Position numbers and translations under genes: made by a program. From Cupriavidus basilensis OR16 (lineage in GTDB: Bacteria > Pseudomonadota > Gammaproteobacteria > Burkholderiales > Burkholderiaceae): a stretch of DNA of 43,348 nt. Under the pieces are notes generated by a model. The model had not been told where the DNA came from. It saw nothing but the letters and a program-made list of their open reading frames with translations, and ran no database searches. The DNA lies in NCBI RefSeq assembly GCF_000243095.1, contig NZ_AHJE01000087.1, forward strand, positions 1 to 43,348, in the 5' to 3' direction. Below, one piece after another: positions 25,176-34,733 of the stretch. The first letter of the stretch is position 1. The number at the start of each line of letters is the position of its first letter.

Positions 25176-25197
25176 ACCTGCATTGAAACAGAATGAT

Positions 25198-25223
25198 GAC
25201 AATGATTCCACGGACTATAAGTA
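25198..25223 (-). promoter_or_regulatory. C-box operator of the controller-endonuclease operon
   Basis: On the minus strand the left site TACTTATAGTC, the spacer CGTG and the right site GAATCATTGTC follow each other exactly as in known C-boxes (two GACTNNNAGTC-type sites separated by four bases around GTCCGTG). The left site is the better match, in keeping with the rule that the activating left site binds first and the weaker right site gives later repression. TATAGT inside the left site could serve as a -10 box. The operator starts 23 bases before ATG 25175. Confidence 0.8.
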
Positions 25224-25691
25224 TCATTCATTTACATATATTTGGAAGTGGATTGATACGCCAATAGTGGCGGCACACCTAGCTAGGGGGTCGATGCGAG
25301 CCCTTCCTTTCTAACCGGCCTTCCCGGCCCCATCGGGGAGCGAGGGCTCAGTCCCGGTTTGCGAGTACGACCGCCTCGGCGCTGGGGATGCGCACAAGGT
25401 GCGCAAGTGGTCCGTGAGGGTTTCGCACAGCCAGTTCCAGCGAGGATGTCCTACGGATCAAAGCCTTGCGCTATAGAGTCATACATTCGGTCTTACGAAT
25501 GAGGGTGCATTGCTCTGCCAATCGCAGATCGCCTCTGGTAGCAAGTACCTCCGTGCTCAATTGAGGCATCTTGATGCATGCGTCGAGGCCTCAAAATCGT
25601 GGTCTTAACAGCCAAGCATGCTATGCAGGTGGCAGGCGTAAATTGTGTATATTGCGACTTGCATTGGTCTCACGTAAAAATTATTTGTTAG
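25224..25691. other. Intergenic region between the controller gene and the gyrB terminator
   Basis: No gene recognised. 25224-25260 is AT-rich and probably the promoter region of the C operon. A short minus-strand frame near 25350-25465 reads TSSLELAVRNPHGPLAHLVR and ends soon after; it looks protein-like but has no start or known family, and could be a relic. Confidence 0.45.
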
Positions 25692-25721
25692 AAAAAAGGC
25701 CAGCCTCAATGGAGGCTGGCC
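25692..25721 (-). terminator. Intrinsic terminator of gyrB
   Basis: On the minus strand a perfect 10-bp stem (GGCCAGCCTC / GAGGCTGGCC) with a four-base loop is followed directly by TTTTTT. It lies about 33 bases beyond the gyrB stop codon. Confidence 0.93.
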
Positions 25722-25754
25722 TCTTAGCAAACTTGGAATCCGAATGCTATTCCA

Positions 25755-28308
<2,554 letters not shown>

Positions 28309-28390
28309 GTTCTCTTACTCACGGCGAATGCGGCGATCTCTCGTCACGCCCGGATGGGCGTGCCCGGATCGGGCCGCATAGCGGGTTACA

Positions 28391-28431
28391 TAAAAACGGC
28401 AAAAGGGGCGGATCTCGACGATCCGGCCCCT
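28391..28431 (-). terminator. Intrinsic terminator of dnaN
   Basis: On the minus strand the stem AGGGGC-GGATC pairs with GATCC-GCCCCT around a five-base loop, followed by TTTTGCCGTTTTT. It lies about 100 bases beyond the dnaN stop and before gyrB, so gyrB is likely to need its own promoter or partial read-through. Confidence 0.85.
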
Positions 28432-28535
28432 GGTGCGGCGGGTCTTGCGCGGGGCCCTTTGGGCGGTTGCGCAAGCCGTGGTGTGCCGTTAGATGCTCCG
28501 GTTTTGCGTATCTTGTGGTCCCTGTTACCGGCTCA

Positions 28536-29660
28536 TCAAATGCGCATCGGCATGACGACGTACTTGAAGTTGTCGTCTTCCGGCACGGTGATCAGCGCGC
28601 TCGAATTGGAGTCGCCGAGGCTGACCTGGACTTGCTCGCTCTTGAGGTTGGCGAGCACGTCCAGCAAATAGGTCACGTTGAACCCGATGTCGAGCGCGTC
28701 GCCCGAGTAGTCGAGTTCGAGCTCTTCCTGCGCCTCTTCCTGGTCGGCGTTGGTGGAGCTGATCTTGAGTACGTGCGTATCCAGGATGCAGCGCACGCCC
28801 TTGAACTTGTCGGTGGTCAGGATGGCGGTGCGTTGCAGGGCTTGCTGCAGCTTGACGCGGTCGATGGCGAAGGCGTTCTTGTAGCCCTTGGGGATCACGC
28901 GCTGGAAATCCGGGAACTTGCCTTCGACCAGCTTGGAGATCAGCTCGATGTTGGCGAAGGTGAACTTGACCTGGTTGGCGGCCAGTTGCACTTGCACGGG
29001 ATCGTCGTTGTCTTCCAGCAGGCGCTGCAGCTCGAGGATGGTCTTGCGCGGGATGATGACTTCCTGGCGCGCCGGGGCGGCTTCGCCGCTGGTGGCCTCG
29101 GTATCGAGCTCAACGCCGCAGTACGCCAGGCGGTGGCCGTCGGTGGCGACTGCCATGACCTTCTTGCCGTCCACCACCAGCAGCATGCCGTTGAGGTAGT
29201 AGCGGATGTCTTGCTGGGCCATGGCGAAGTGAACCATGGCGAGCAGGTGCTTGAAGGTCTTTTGCGGCAGGCTGACGGACGCGCCGAACTCGCTGGCTTC
29301 GGCTACCGTGGGGAATTCCTCGGCGGCCAGGGTCTGCAGCGCGAAGCGGCTCTTGCCGGACTGCACGGTCATGCGCTTGTCGTTGAGCGACAGGGCGACT
29401 TCGCCGTCGGGCATGGCGCGCAGGATGTCGAGCAGCTTGCGGGCGGCCACGGTGGTGGCCACGGTGTCGCTGCCCACACCGCATTCGGCGTGCGTGGTGA
29501 TCTGGATCTCGATGTCGGTCGAGAGGAAGGATACGTTGGACCCGGACTTGCGAATCAGCAGGTTGGCCAGGATCGGGAGTGTGTGGCGGCGCTCCACGAT
29601 GCCGCTCACGATTTGCAGCGGACGCAGCAGATTGTCTCGCGAGGTTTTGACCAATTGCAT
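28536..29660 (-). CDS. dnaN: DNA polymerase III beta sliding clamp
   Basis: 374 residues beginning MQLVKTSRDNLLRPLQIVSG; ATG 29660 has AAGGATAA upstream, so the upstream start at 29729 is not used. The three clamp domains are recognisable: RRHTLPILANLLI, ATDGHRLAYCGVEL with ARQEVIIPRKTILELQRLL, and the C-terminal NVTYLLDVLANLKSEQVQV ending KYVVMPMRI, the usual end of bacterial beta clamps. The clamp encircles DNA, tethers polymerase III and loads other repair proteins. It sits between dnaA and gyrB in the standard origin order. No frame problem is seen. Confidence 0.98.
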   Translation of the reverse strand: MQLVKTSRDNLLRPLQIVSGIVERRHTLPILANLLIRKSGSNVSFLSTDIEIQITTHAECGVGSDTVATTVAARKLLDILRAMPDGEVALSLNDKRMTVQSGKSRFALQTLAAEEFPTVAEASEFGASVSLPQKTFKHLLAMVHFAMAQQDIRYYLNGMLLVVDGKKVMAVATDGHRLAYCGVELDTEATSGEAAPARQEVIIPRKTILELQRLLEDNDDPVQVQLAANQVKFTFANIELISKLVEGKFPDFQRVIPKGYKNAFAIDRVKLQQALQRTAILTTDKFKGVRCILDTHVLKISSTNADQEEAQEELELDYSGDALDIGFNVTYLLDVLANLKSEQVQVSLGDSNSSALITVPEDDNFKYVVMPMRI

Positions 29661-30106
29661 TGAATTTATCCTTCGTCGTTTGTAGTAAGCGACCGCGGGT
29701 GCGCACTGACTGGCACTAACTGGCTGCACGGTTTATAAAACCGCTTCCAAAACGCTTTGGAATCAACAAGTTAATTCGCCATTGTACCAAGGATAAGCCG
29801 CTGCGGTGAAGCGGGAGAAGCGCGATCGGAGGATGAAATTGTGCGCAAAGCGACACAAATTCAGACTTCTTCGGTGGCTGGCGACTGTTGTCGCTGGCCG
29901 CCCCCTCCGCCCGCTCGTCCCGACTCACCGCAAAGCCTTAGCCCAGGCCGTTTTCATGGCAATGTTCCGCAATGCCCCGGTGTTGCTTTCCGATTGATTC
30001 ATGCGCCGGATCCTGCCCGGCGCGTACCCTACAGTATGCCAGCCCTGCGTGACTGGGCTGGCAAATGCTGCTTCACTGCTGCTTCACTGTGACTCCACGC
30101 TCGAGG
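29661..30106. other. dnaA-dnaN intergenic region with two inverted repeats
   Basis: No gene seen. Two perfect inverted repeats lie close together upstream of dnaN: CGGTTT-ATA-AAACCG (29729-29743) and TTCCAAA-ACGC-TTTGGAA (29745-29762). They are 69 to 102 bases from the dnaN start, where a promoter and operator would be expected. One degenerate DnaA-box-like string (CTTATCCTT on the minus strand) occurs near 29790. Confidence 0.6.
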
Positions 30107-31897
30107 TCAGCCCTTGAGCGTCTGCTCCAGCACGTGCAACTCGTGGTTGAGCTGCGCGTCCTTGCTGCGTTCGTCGGCGATCTTGCGCACCGCGTGCAGC
30201 ACGGTGGTGTGATCGCGCCCGCCGAACAGCTCGCCGATTTCCGGCAGGCTTTTCTGCGTGAGTTCCTTGGCCAGGTACATGGCAATCTGGCGGGGCCGCG
30301 CGATATTGGCGGGCCGCTTCTTGCTGTACATGTCCGCGACCTTGATGTTGTAGAAATCCGCGCAGGTCTTCTGGATGTTCTCAACCGAGATCTGGCGGTT
30401 CTGCACCGTCAACAGGTCCTTCAGCGCTTCACGGGTGACATCGATGGTGATGTCCTTGCCGTGGAAGTTGGAGAAGGCGAGGATCTTGCGCAGCGCGCCT
30501 TCCAGCTCGCGCACGTTGGAGCGCAGATGCTTGGCGACGAAGAAGGCGACTTCCTCGGGCACGCTGACGTTCTCGGCGGCGGCTTTCTTCATCAGGATGG
30601 CGACGCGCATCTCCAGCTCGGGCGGCTCGATGGCGACCGTGAGGCCGGAGTCGAAGCGCGAGATCAGGCGATCGTCGATGCCGCTGATTTCCTTGGGATA
30701 CGTATCGCTGGTGATGATCACCTGCGCCCGGTTGGCGATCAGGGCTTCGAAGGCGTAGAAGAACTCTTCCTGCGTGCGGTTCTTGCCGGAGAAGAATTGA
30801 ATATCGTCGATCAGCAGCAGGTCGAGCGAGTGGTAGTAGCGCTTGAACTCGTCGAAGGCCTTGCGTTGGTACGCCTTGACCACGTCGGAGACGTATTGCT
30901 CGGCGTGGATGTAGCGGATGCGCGCGCGCGGGTTCTCCAGCAACATGAAGTTGCCGATGGCGTGGATCAAGTGGGTCTTGCCCAGGCCGACGCCGCCATA
31001 CAGGTAGAGCGGGTTGTAGGACTTGCCCGGGTTGTTGGCCACCTGGATGGCGGCAGCGCGCGCGAGCTGGTTGGCCTTACCGGTGACGAAGTTGTCGAAG
31101 GTGAGGATGTGGTTCAGGCGCGAGCGCTCGTGCACCGAGTCGTTCTGCTGGCCGCCTTGCTGGTTGCCGGGGTGGCCTTGATGACCCGGGTGGCCTGGAT
31201 GACCTTGATGCGCCTGATGACCTTGGTGGCCTTGGTGACCGGGATGGCCGCCCTGGTTGCCGGGGTGGCCGCCCTGCATGGGTTGCTGCGCCGGTTGCAC
31301 GCGGTAGGAGCGGGCGCTGGCTTCGGCCGGATCGAGTTGCGGCACGTCGATGTCGACGATCTCGCCACCCATGCCGCCCATATTGGCCTGGCTGGCGTTG
31401 CCGGGATAGTTGCCGCCGCCGCCATTGCCGGGGTAGGGCGCTTGCCCGCCGCGCTGGCCGCCGCCTTGGTTCATGGGGCCGTAGCCCTGGCCGCCCTGGC
31501 CCGGCTGCATGCCGGGCTGGCCGAAATTCTGCGACAGCGGCTGGCCGGACGGATAGCCGGGGCCGGCGTGCTGCGGCGCCATGCCGGGCTGGCCCGGCTG
31601 GCCGGCCTGACCGGGCTGCTGCGGATAGCCGGCAGCGGCCCGACCCGAGGCGGCGGGGTCCAGGACGAAGTGAACGCTGACGTTGGCTTCCCAGTATTCG
31701 CAGGCGAGCGCGGTGATGCGGCCCGAAAACTGGCTTTTTACCCAATCGAGCTTGAAGCGGTTGGGCGCGGCGATACGCAGCGCGTGCGCTTCCTCGTCGA
31801 AGGCGACAGGCGCCAACGGCTTGATCCAGGTCTTGAACTGTTGCGGCGTCAGTTCGCGCTCGAGTTGCGCGGCTGCTGCCTGCCAGAAATCTTGCAT
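30107..31897 (-). CDS. dnaA: Chromosomal replication initiator DnaA with a long domain II
   Basis: 596 residues, against about 470 in E. coli. Domain I is MQDFWQAAAAQLERELTPQQ and following. The AAA+ domain III starts at LNHILTFDNFVTGKANQLAR, with Walker A GGVGLGKTHL and Walker B LLLIDDIQFF. Domain IV ends in the DnaA-box binding helix (GGRDHTTVLHAVRKI). Domain II, about residues 85-250, is disordered-looking: rich in G, P, Q, H and N, with repeats of the type HPGHQGHQ. This explains the extra length. The protein binds DnaA boxes in oriC and opens the duplex. ATG 31897 has no Shine-Dalgarno sequence (upstream reads CCGAACAACAAAACA), yet family alignment of domain I supports it. Confidence 0.97.
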   Translation of the reverse strand: MQDFWQAAAAQLERELTPQQFKTWIKPLAPVAFDEEAHALRIAAPNRFKLDWVKSQFSGRITALACEYWEANVSVHFVLDPAASGRAAAGYPQQPGQAGQPGQPGMAPQHAGPGYPSGQPLSQNFGQPGMQPGQGGQGYGPMNQGGGQRGGQAPYPGNGGGGNYPGNASQANMGGMGGEIVDIDVPQLDPAEASARSYRVQPAQQPMQGGHPGNQGGHPGHQGHQGHQAHQGHPGHPGHQGHPGNQQGGQQNDSVHERSRLNHILTFDNFVTGKANQLARAAAIQVANNPGKSYNPLYLYGGVGLGKTHLIHAIGNFMLLENPRARIRYIHAEQYVSDVVKAYQRKAFDEFKRYYHSLDLLLIDDIQFFSGKNRTQEEFFYAFEALIANRAQVIITSDTYPKEISGIDDRLISRFDSGLTVAIEPPELEMRVAILMKKAAAENVSVPEEVAFFVAKHLRSNVRELEGALRKILAFSNFHGKDITIDVTREALKDLLTVQNRQISVENIQKTCADFYNIKVADMYSKKRPANIARPRQIAMYLAKELTQKSLPEIGELFGGRDHTTVLHAVRKIADERSKDAQLNHELHVLEQTLKG

Positions 31898-32189
31898 TGT
31901 TTTGTTGTTCGGTGTTCGCCACGGTGCATGGACAGTCCGGCCAAATGGACGACAGGCAAGGATCGGTGAGGCATCCCTGCCGGTAGTACGTTCAACCTGA
32001 AGGCGATCGCAAAAGCGATCCGCAATTGACCCCGCAGCCCGGGCCCCCATGGTGATCGACGCGACAAGCGGGAGCCGCTGACGAGCGAGGGACGAAATCG
32101 CCTCTGCCCGTTGCGCGTCCGTTGTCCGGCATGCCAAGGGTGTTGCCCGGGTTGCGCTTGCGCCACGCAGCCCGTGTGGTGTTTGGACC

Positions 32190-32400
32190 CGGATTGTACC
32201 CCCCGCCCCAAGTTATCCACAAAGGATTTCCGGGTAGCCCAAACGCAGGAAAACCCAGTCTAAACAGAGACTTCGCTCACCCTGGTGGACCCCGGGTTGC
32301 ACCCCCGCTGAAAAAAAACTTACCCACTGGCGATTGTGGACAATGAAATACAACGGCCTGTTGCGTATTTTTCAGGCAGGGGTGCTCCACTAGGCTCTAA
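32190..32400. other. oriC: Probable oriC with DnaA boxes
   Basis: Within the 944-base gap between divergent dnaA and rpmH there is one perfect DnaA box, TTATCCACA (32213-32221), one inverted near-match TGTGGACAA (32335-32343) and one weaker direct match TTACCCACT (32320-32328). The last two flank an A-run (32311-32318) and an AT-rich stretch follows (32341-32375), which could be the unwinding element. Position between dnaA and rpmH is the classical origin location. Confidence 0.7.
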
Positions 32401-32413
32401 TCCTTCTGTAGTC

Positions 32414-32442
32414 TTGACACGTCGCGCGAAACTCAGTTAAAT
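32414..32442 (+). promoter_or_regulatory. Sigma-70 promoter candidate for rpmH-rnpA
   Basis: TTGACA (32414-32419), a 17-base spacer and TTAAAT (32437-32442). It would give a leader of about 390 bases before rpmH. A second -10-like TATGAT near 32625-32630 could mark a closer promoter but lacks a well-spaced -35. Confidence 0.6.
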
Positions 32443-32512
32443 GGCGGGTTCTGCGATGCCGCAGGGGATCACGTATGCGCATCGCCGGGTCTGACCTGTT
32501 CCGTGCAAGACT

Positions 32513-32550
32513 GGTGCGAATCCTCAGCTTTACCTAAGCTGAAGCGCACC
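32513..32550 (+). promoter_or_regulatory. Two-tier stem-loop in the rpmH leader
   Basis: Outer stem GGTGCG (32513-32518) with CGCACC (32545-32550) encloses an inner perfect stem TCAGCTT (32524-32530) with AAGCTGA (32536-32542) and loop TACCT. A further hairpin GCCCGGC / GCCGGGC (32789-32795, 32808-32814) stands 28 bases before the rpmH ATG. Confidence 0.5.
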
Positions 32551-32841
32551 GGAAATAGCTGGATTGGCCGGAACAGGCAGCGGGCCGGGCAGGCTGATGG
32601 GGTTGGAACGGATGGGTTGGTTTATGATCCGCTCCGGCACGATTCCCTCCCACAACTGCTTCGCGCGGCGTCGATGTCCGATTCGTCGGTGCCATCGATT
32701 CGCGAGATACACGGCCGGCAGCAAGATCACCACAGCAGTCGGCAACACCGCAAACCGCGGCAGCCCCATGCGAACCATACGCGGCGGCGCCCGGCTAAAC
32801 GCCGGAAGCCGGGCGAGCCCAGATCAACCAGAGAGTGCAAC

Positions 32842-32976
32842 ATGAAACGTACATACCAACCTTCCGTTACCCGCCGCAAGCGTACCCATGGTTTCCGCGT
32901 GCGCATGAAGACCCGCGGCGGCCGTGCCGTCATCAACGCGCGTCGTTCCAAGGGCCGCAAGCGCCTGGCAGTCTAA
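32842..32976 (+). CDS. rpmH: Ribosomal protein L34
   Basis: 44 residues, MKRTYQPSVTRRKRTHGFRV through RSKGRKRLAV, a full-length and typical bL34 of the large ribosomal subunit. AGAGAG precedes the ATG. A longer upstream frame exists but the L34 start is fixed by the family. It is the first gene of the rpmH-rnpA-yidD-yidC set. Confidence 0.98.
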   Translation: MKRTYQPSVTRRKRTHGFRVRMKTRGGRAVINARRSKGRKRLAV

Positions 32977-33094
32977 GGGCCTGGCGACCGGCCCTGGTGG
33001 TGCAGCAGCTTGCGCCGCCCTGGCCACTCGCCTCGCCTTTTGGACGGCCGGTAGCCAGCAGCCAAGCACAGCTTTTCCGCTCGCTTTGCCTAGC

Positions 33095-33559
33095 GTGACT
33101 ACCTTTGCCTACCCTAAAGCCGCGAGGCTCACAAAAACGGATGAGTTTTCATCCGTTTTTGCATTGCGCCCGCGCCGCCGCAGCCAGCATTTCGTGCTGT
33201 ATGTGGGCGAGAACAACCTGCCGCAAGCCCGCCTGGGCGTGGTGGTTGGCAAGAAGTTCGCGGCGCGGGCCGCCGAGCGCAACCTGGTCAAGCGCATGGT
33301 GCGGGAACTGTTCCGCCAGCGGCAGGACAAACTCGCGGGCCGCGATGTATTGCTGCGCCTGCAGGCCAAGTTTCCGCGCGCGGAATTTGCCAGCCGCAGC
33401 GCGGTACGCCGGGTGTGCCTGGCCGAATTGACCGGCTTGTTCGAGGTTGCGGTGAAACCGCTGGCCCCGCGCCCTGCTGCCCCTTCCGGGGTGTCGCCGC
33501 CAACGTCCGCCGAGGCTGCGCCCACGGAAGTCCCGCCCTCGGGCGCTCCCGCTTGTTGA
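33095..33559 (+). CDS. rnpA: Ribonuclease P protein component
   Basis: 154 residues from GTG 33095 (VTTFAYPKAARLTKTDEF). It carries the RNase P protein hallmarks: an N-terminal EFSSVF strand, the basic motif RNLVKRMVRELFR and GRDVLLRLQ. It assists the RNase P RNA in maturing tRNA 5' ends. A proline- and alanine-rich tail of about 35 residues follows the conserved domain. The frame is open upstream to 32924, overlapping rpmH, but family length favours the GTG. A perfect hairpin with a T-run lies in codons 13-22 (33133-33160). yidD starts 20 bases after the stop. Confidence 0.93.
   Translation: MTTFAYPKAARLTKTDEFSSVFALRPRRRSQHFVLYVGENNLPQARLGVVVGKKFAARAAERNLVKRMVRELFRQRQDKLAGRDVLLRLQAKFPRAEFASRSAVRRVCLAELTGLFEVAVKPLAPRPAAPSGVSPPTSAEAAPTEVPPSGAPAC
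33133..33160 (+). promoter_or_regulatory. Terminator-like hairpin inside the 5' part of rnpA
   Basis: AAAAACGGATGA (33133-33144), loop GTTT, then TCATCCGTTTTT (33149-33160): a perfect 12-bp stem that ends in five T. It codes for the conserved KTDEFSSVF segment. It has the look of a weak intrinsic terminator or attenuator between rpmH and the rest of rnpA, or an mRNA processing site. Confidence 0.6.
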
Positions 33560-33578
33560 CCGCCCCCCAGCCGCTGCC

Positions 33579-33824
33579 ATGAAGCGAATCCTGCTTGCCC
33601 TGCTGCGTATCTACAAGATCGCCCTGAGCCCGTTCTTTGGCTCGCAGTGCCGCTTCCTGCCCACCTGTTCCGATTACGCCCGCGAAGCGATCCTGTGCCA
33701 TGGCGCAGGGCGCGGCAGCTGGCTGGCCGCTTGCCGGCTATGCCGCTGTCATCCGTTCACGGATGGCGGGTATGATCCGGTGCCACCGGCATCGGCAACA
33801 AAGCAAGACCGGGGCTACTTCTAA
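33579..33824 (+). CDS. yidD: Membrane protein insertion efficiency factor YidD, with its C-terminus replaced by a CysD tail
   Basis: 81 residues, MKRILLALLRIYKIALSPFF, then CRFLPTCSDYAREAI and CRLCRCHPFTDGGYDPVPP, all standard for YidD, a small membrane-associated factor that helps YidC insert proteins. The frame leaves native sequence at 33813: the last residues GYF and the TAA are those expected at the end of CysD. The native 3' end (RARPATGHPVTIRLPRP) is found 848 bases further on, behind the second copy of the repeat. The lost tail is poorly conserved in the family, so this fused YidD may still work. Confidence 0.9.
   Translation: MKRILLALLRIYKIALSPFFGSQCRFLPTCSDYAREAILCHGAGRGSWLAACRLCRCHPFTDGGYDPVPPASATKQDRGYF
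33626..33813 (+). repeat. Left copy of a perfect 188-bp direct repeat (yidD part)
   Basis: Bases 33626-33813 are identical, base for base, to 34474-34661. This copy is in its native position inside yidD. The unit starts GAGCCCGTTCTTTGG and ends GCAAGACCGGG. Confidence 0.97.
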
Positions 33825-34473
33825 GACCGGACGCAAAGGATTCGACATGAGCACCCAAGCAACACACCAAGGCCTGCTGCGTTTCATCACCGCGGGTTCG
33901 GTCGACGATGGCAAGAGCACCCTGATTGGCCGCCTGCTGTATGACAGCAAGGCTGTGCTGTCCGATCAGCTGACCGCGCTGACCAACGCCAAGAACAAGC
34001 GTACCGCCGGCGAGCAGATCGATTTCTCGCTGCTGACCGATGGCCTGGAAGCCGAGCGCGAGCAGGGCATCACCATCGACGTGGCTTACCGCTACTTCTC
34101 CACCGCGCGCCGCAAGTTCATCATCGCGGACACGCCGGGGCATGAGCAGTACACCCGCAACATGGTGACGGGCGCATCCACCGCGCACGCCGCCATCGTG
34201 CTGGTCGACGCCACCCGCGTGACCGTGACCGACGGCCGCGCCGAGCTGCTGGCGCAGACCAAGCGCCACTCGGCCATCCTGAAGCTGCTGGAGCTGCAGC
34301 ACGTGATCGTGGCCATCAACAAGATGGACCTGGTCGAGTTCAGCGAAGAGCGCTTCAACCAGATCCGCGCCGCCTACACCGAGCTGGCCAGCCAGCTGGG
34401 TTTGAAGGATGTGCGCTACGTGCCGGTGTCGGCGCTGCGTGGCGACAATATCGTCAACGCCAGCCAGGCCATG
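33814..34473 (+). pseudogene. cysN: Inserted cysD 3' end and cysN 5' fragment
   Basis: 660 bases that do not belong between yidD and yidC. They begin with the final codons of CysD (GYF, TAA at 33822-33824), continue through a short spacer and enter cysN at ATG 33847. The CysN fragment has 209 residues with intact G1 (GSVDDGKST), G3 (DTPGH) and G4 (NKMD) of sulfate adenylyltransferase subunit 1. It is cut at NASQAM, before the rest of the GTPase domain and the elongation-factor-like domains, and then reads 49 foreign residues through the right repeat copy to a TGA at 34623. The product cannot be a working ATP sulfurylase subunit. The complete cysDN operon is presumably elsewhere in the genome. 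Confidence 0.9.
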
Positions 34474-34711
34474 GAGCCCGTTCTTTGGCTCGCAGTGCCG
34501 CTTCCTGCCCACCTGTTCCGATTACGCCCGCGAAGCGATCCTGTGCCATGGCGCAGGGCGCGGCAGCTGGCTGGCCGCTTGCCGGCTATGCCGCTGTCAT
34601 CCGTTCACGGATGGCGGGTATGATCCGGTGCCACCGGCATCGGCAACAAAGCAAGACCGGGCTCGCCCCGCGACTGGCCATCCAGTCACGATCCGGCTAC
34701 CCCGCCCCTGA
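34474..34711 (+). pseudogene. Second, 5'-truncated copy of yidD with the native 3' end
   Basis: Starts with the right 188-bp repeat copy (34474-34661) and then continues into the native yidD end (to TGA 34709-34711). It lacks the first 15 codons of yidD, so there is no proper start; a frame begins only inside the cysN fragment. It leads into yidC after 22 bases, so the yidD-yidC junction here is native. Confidence 0.88.
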
Positions 34712-34733
34712 ATTCCCTCGACCACAGCGAGAC

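Noticed and set aside
33814..34473. Transposon or insertion sequence between the 188-bp repeats
   Set aside because: No transposase, no terminal inverted repeats, and the flanking repeats are far longer than any target-site duplication.
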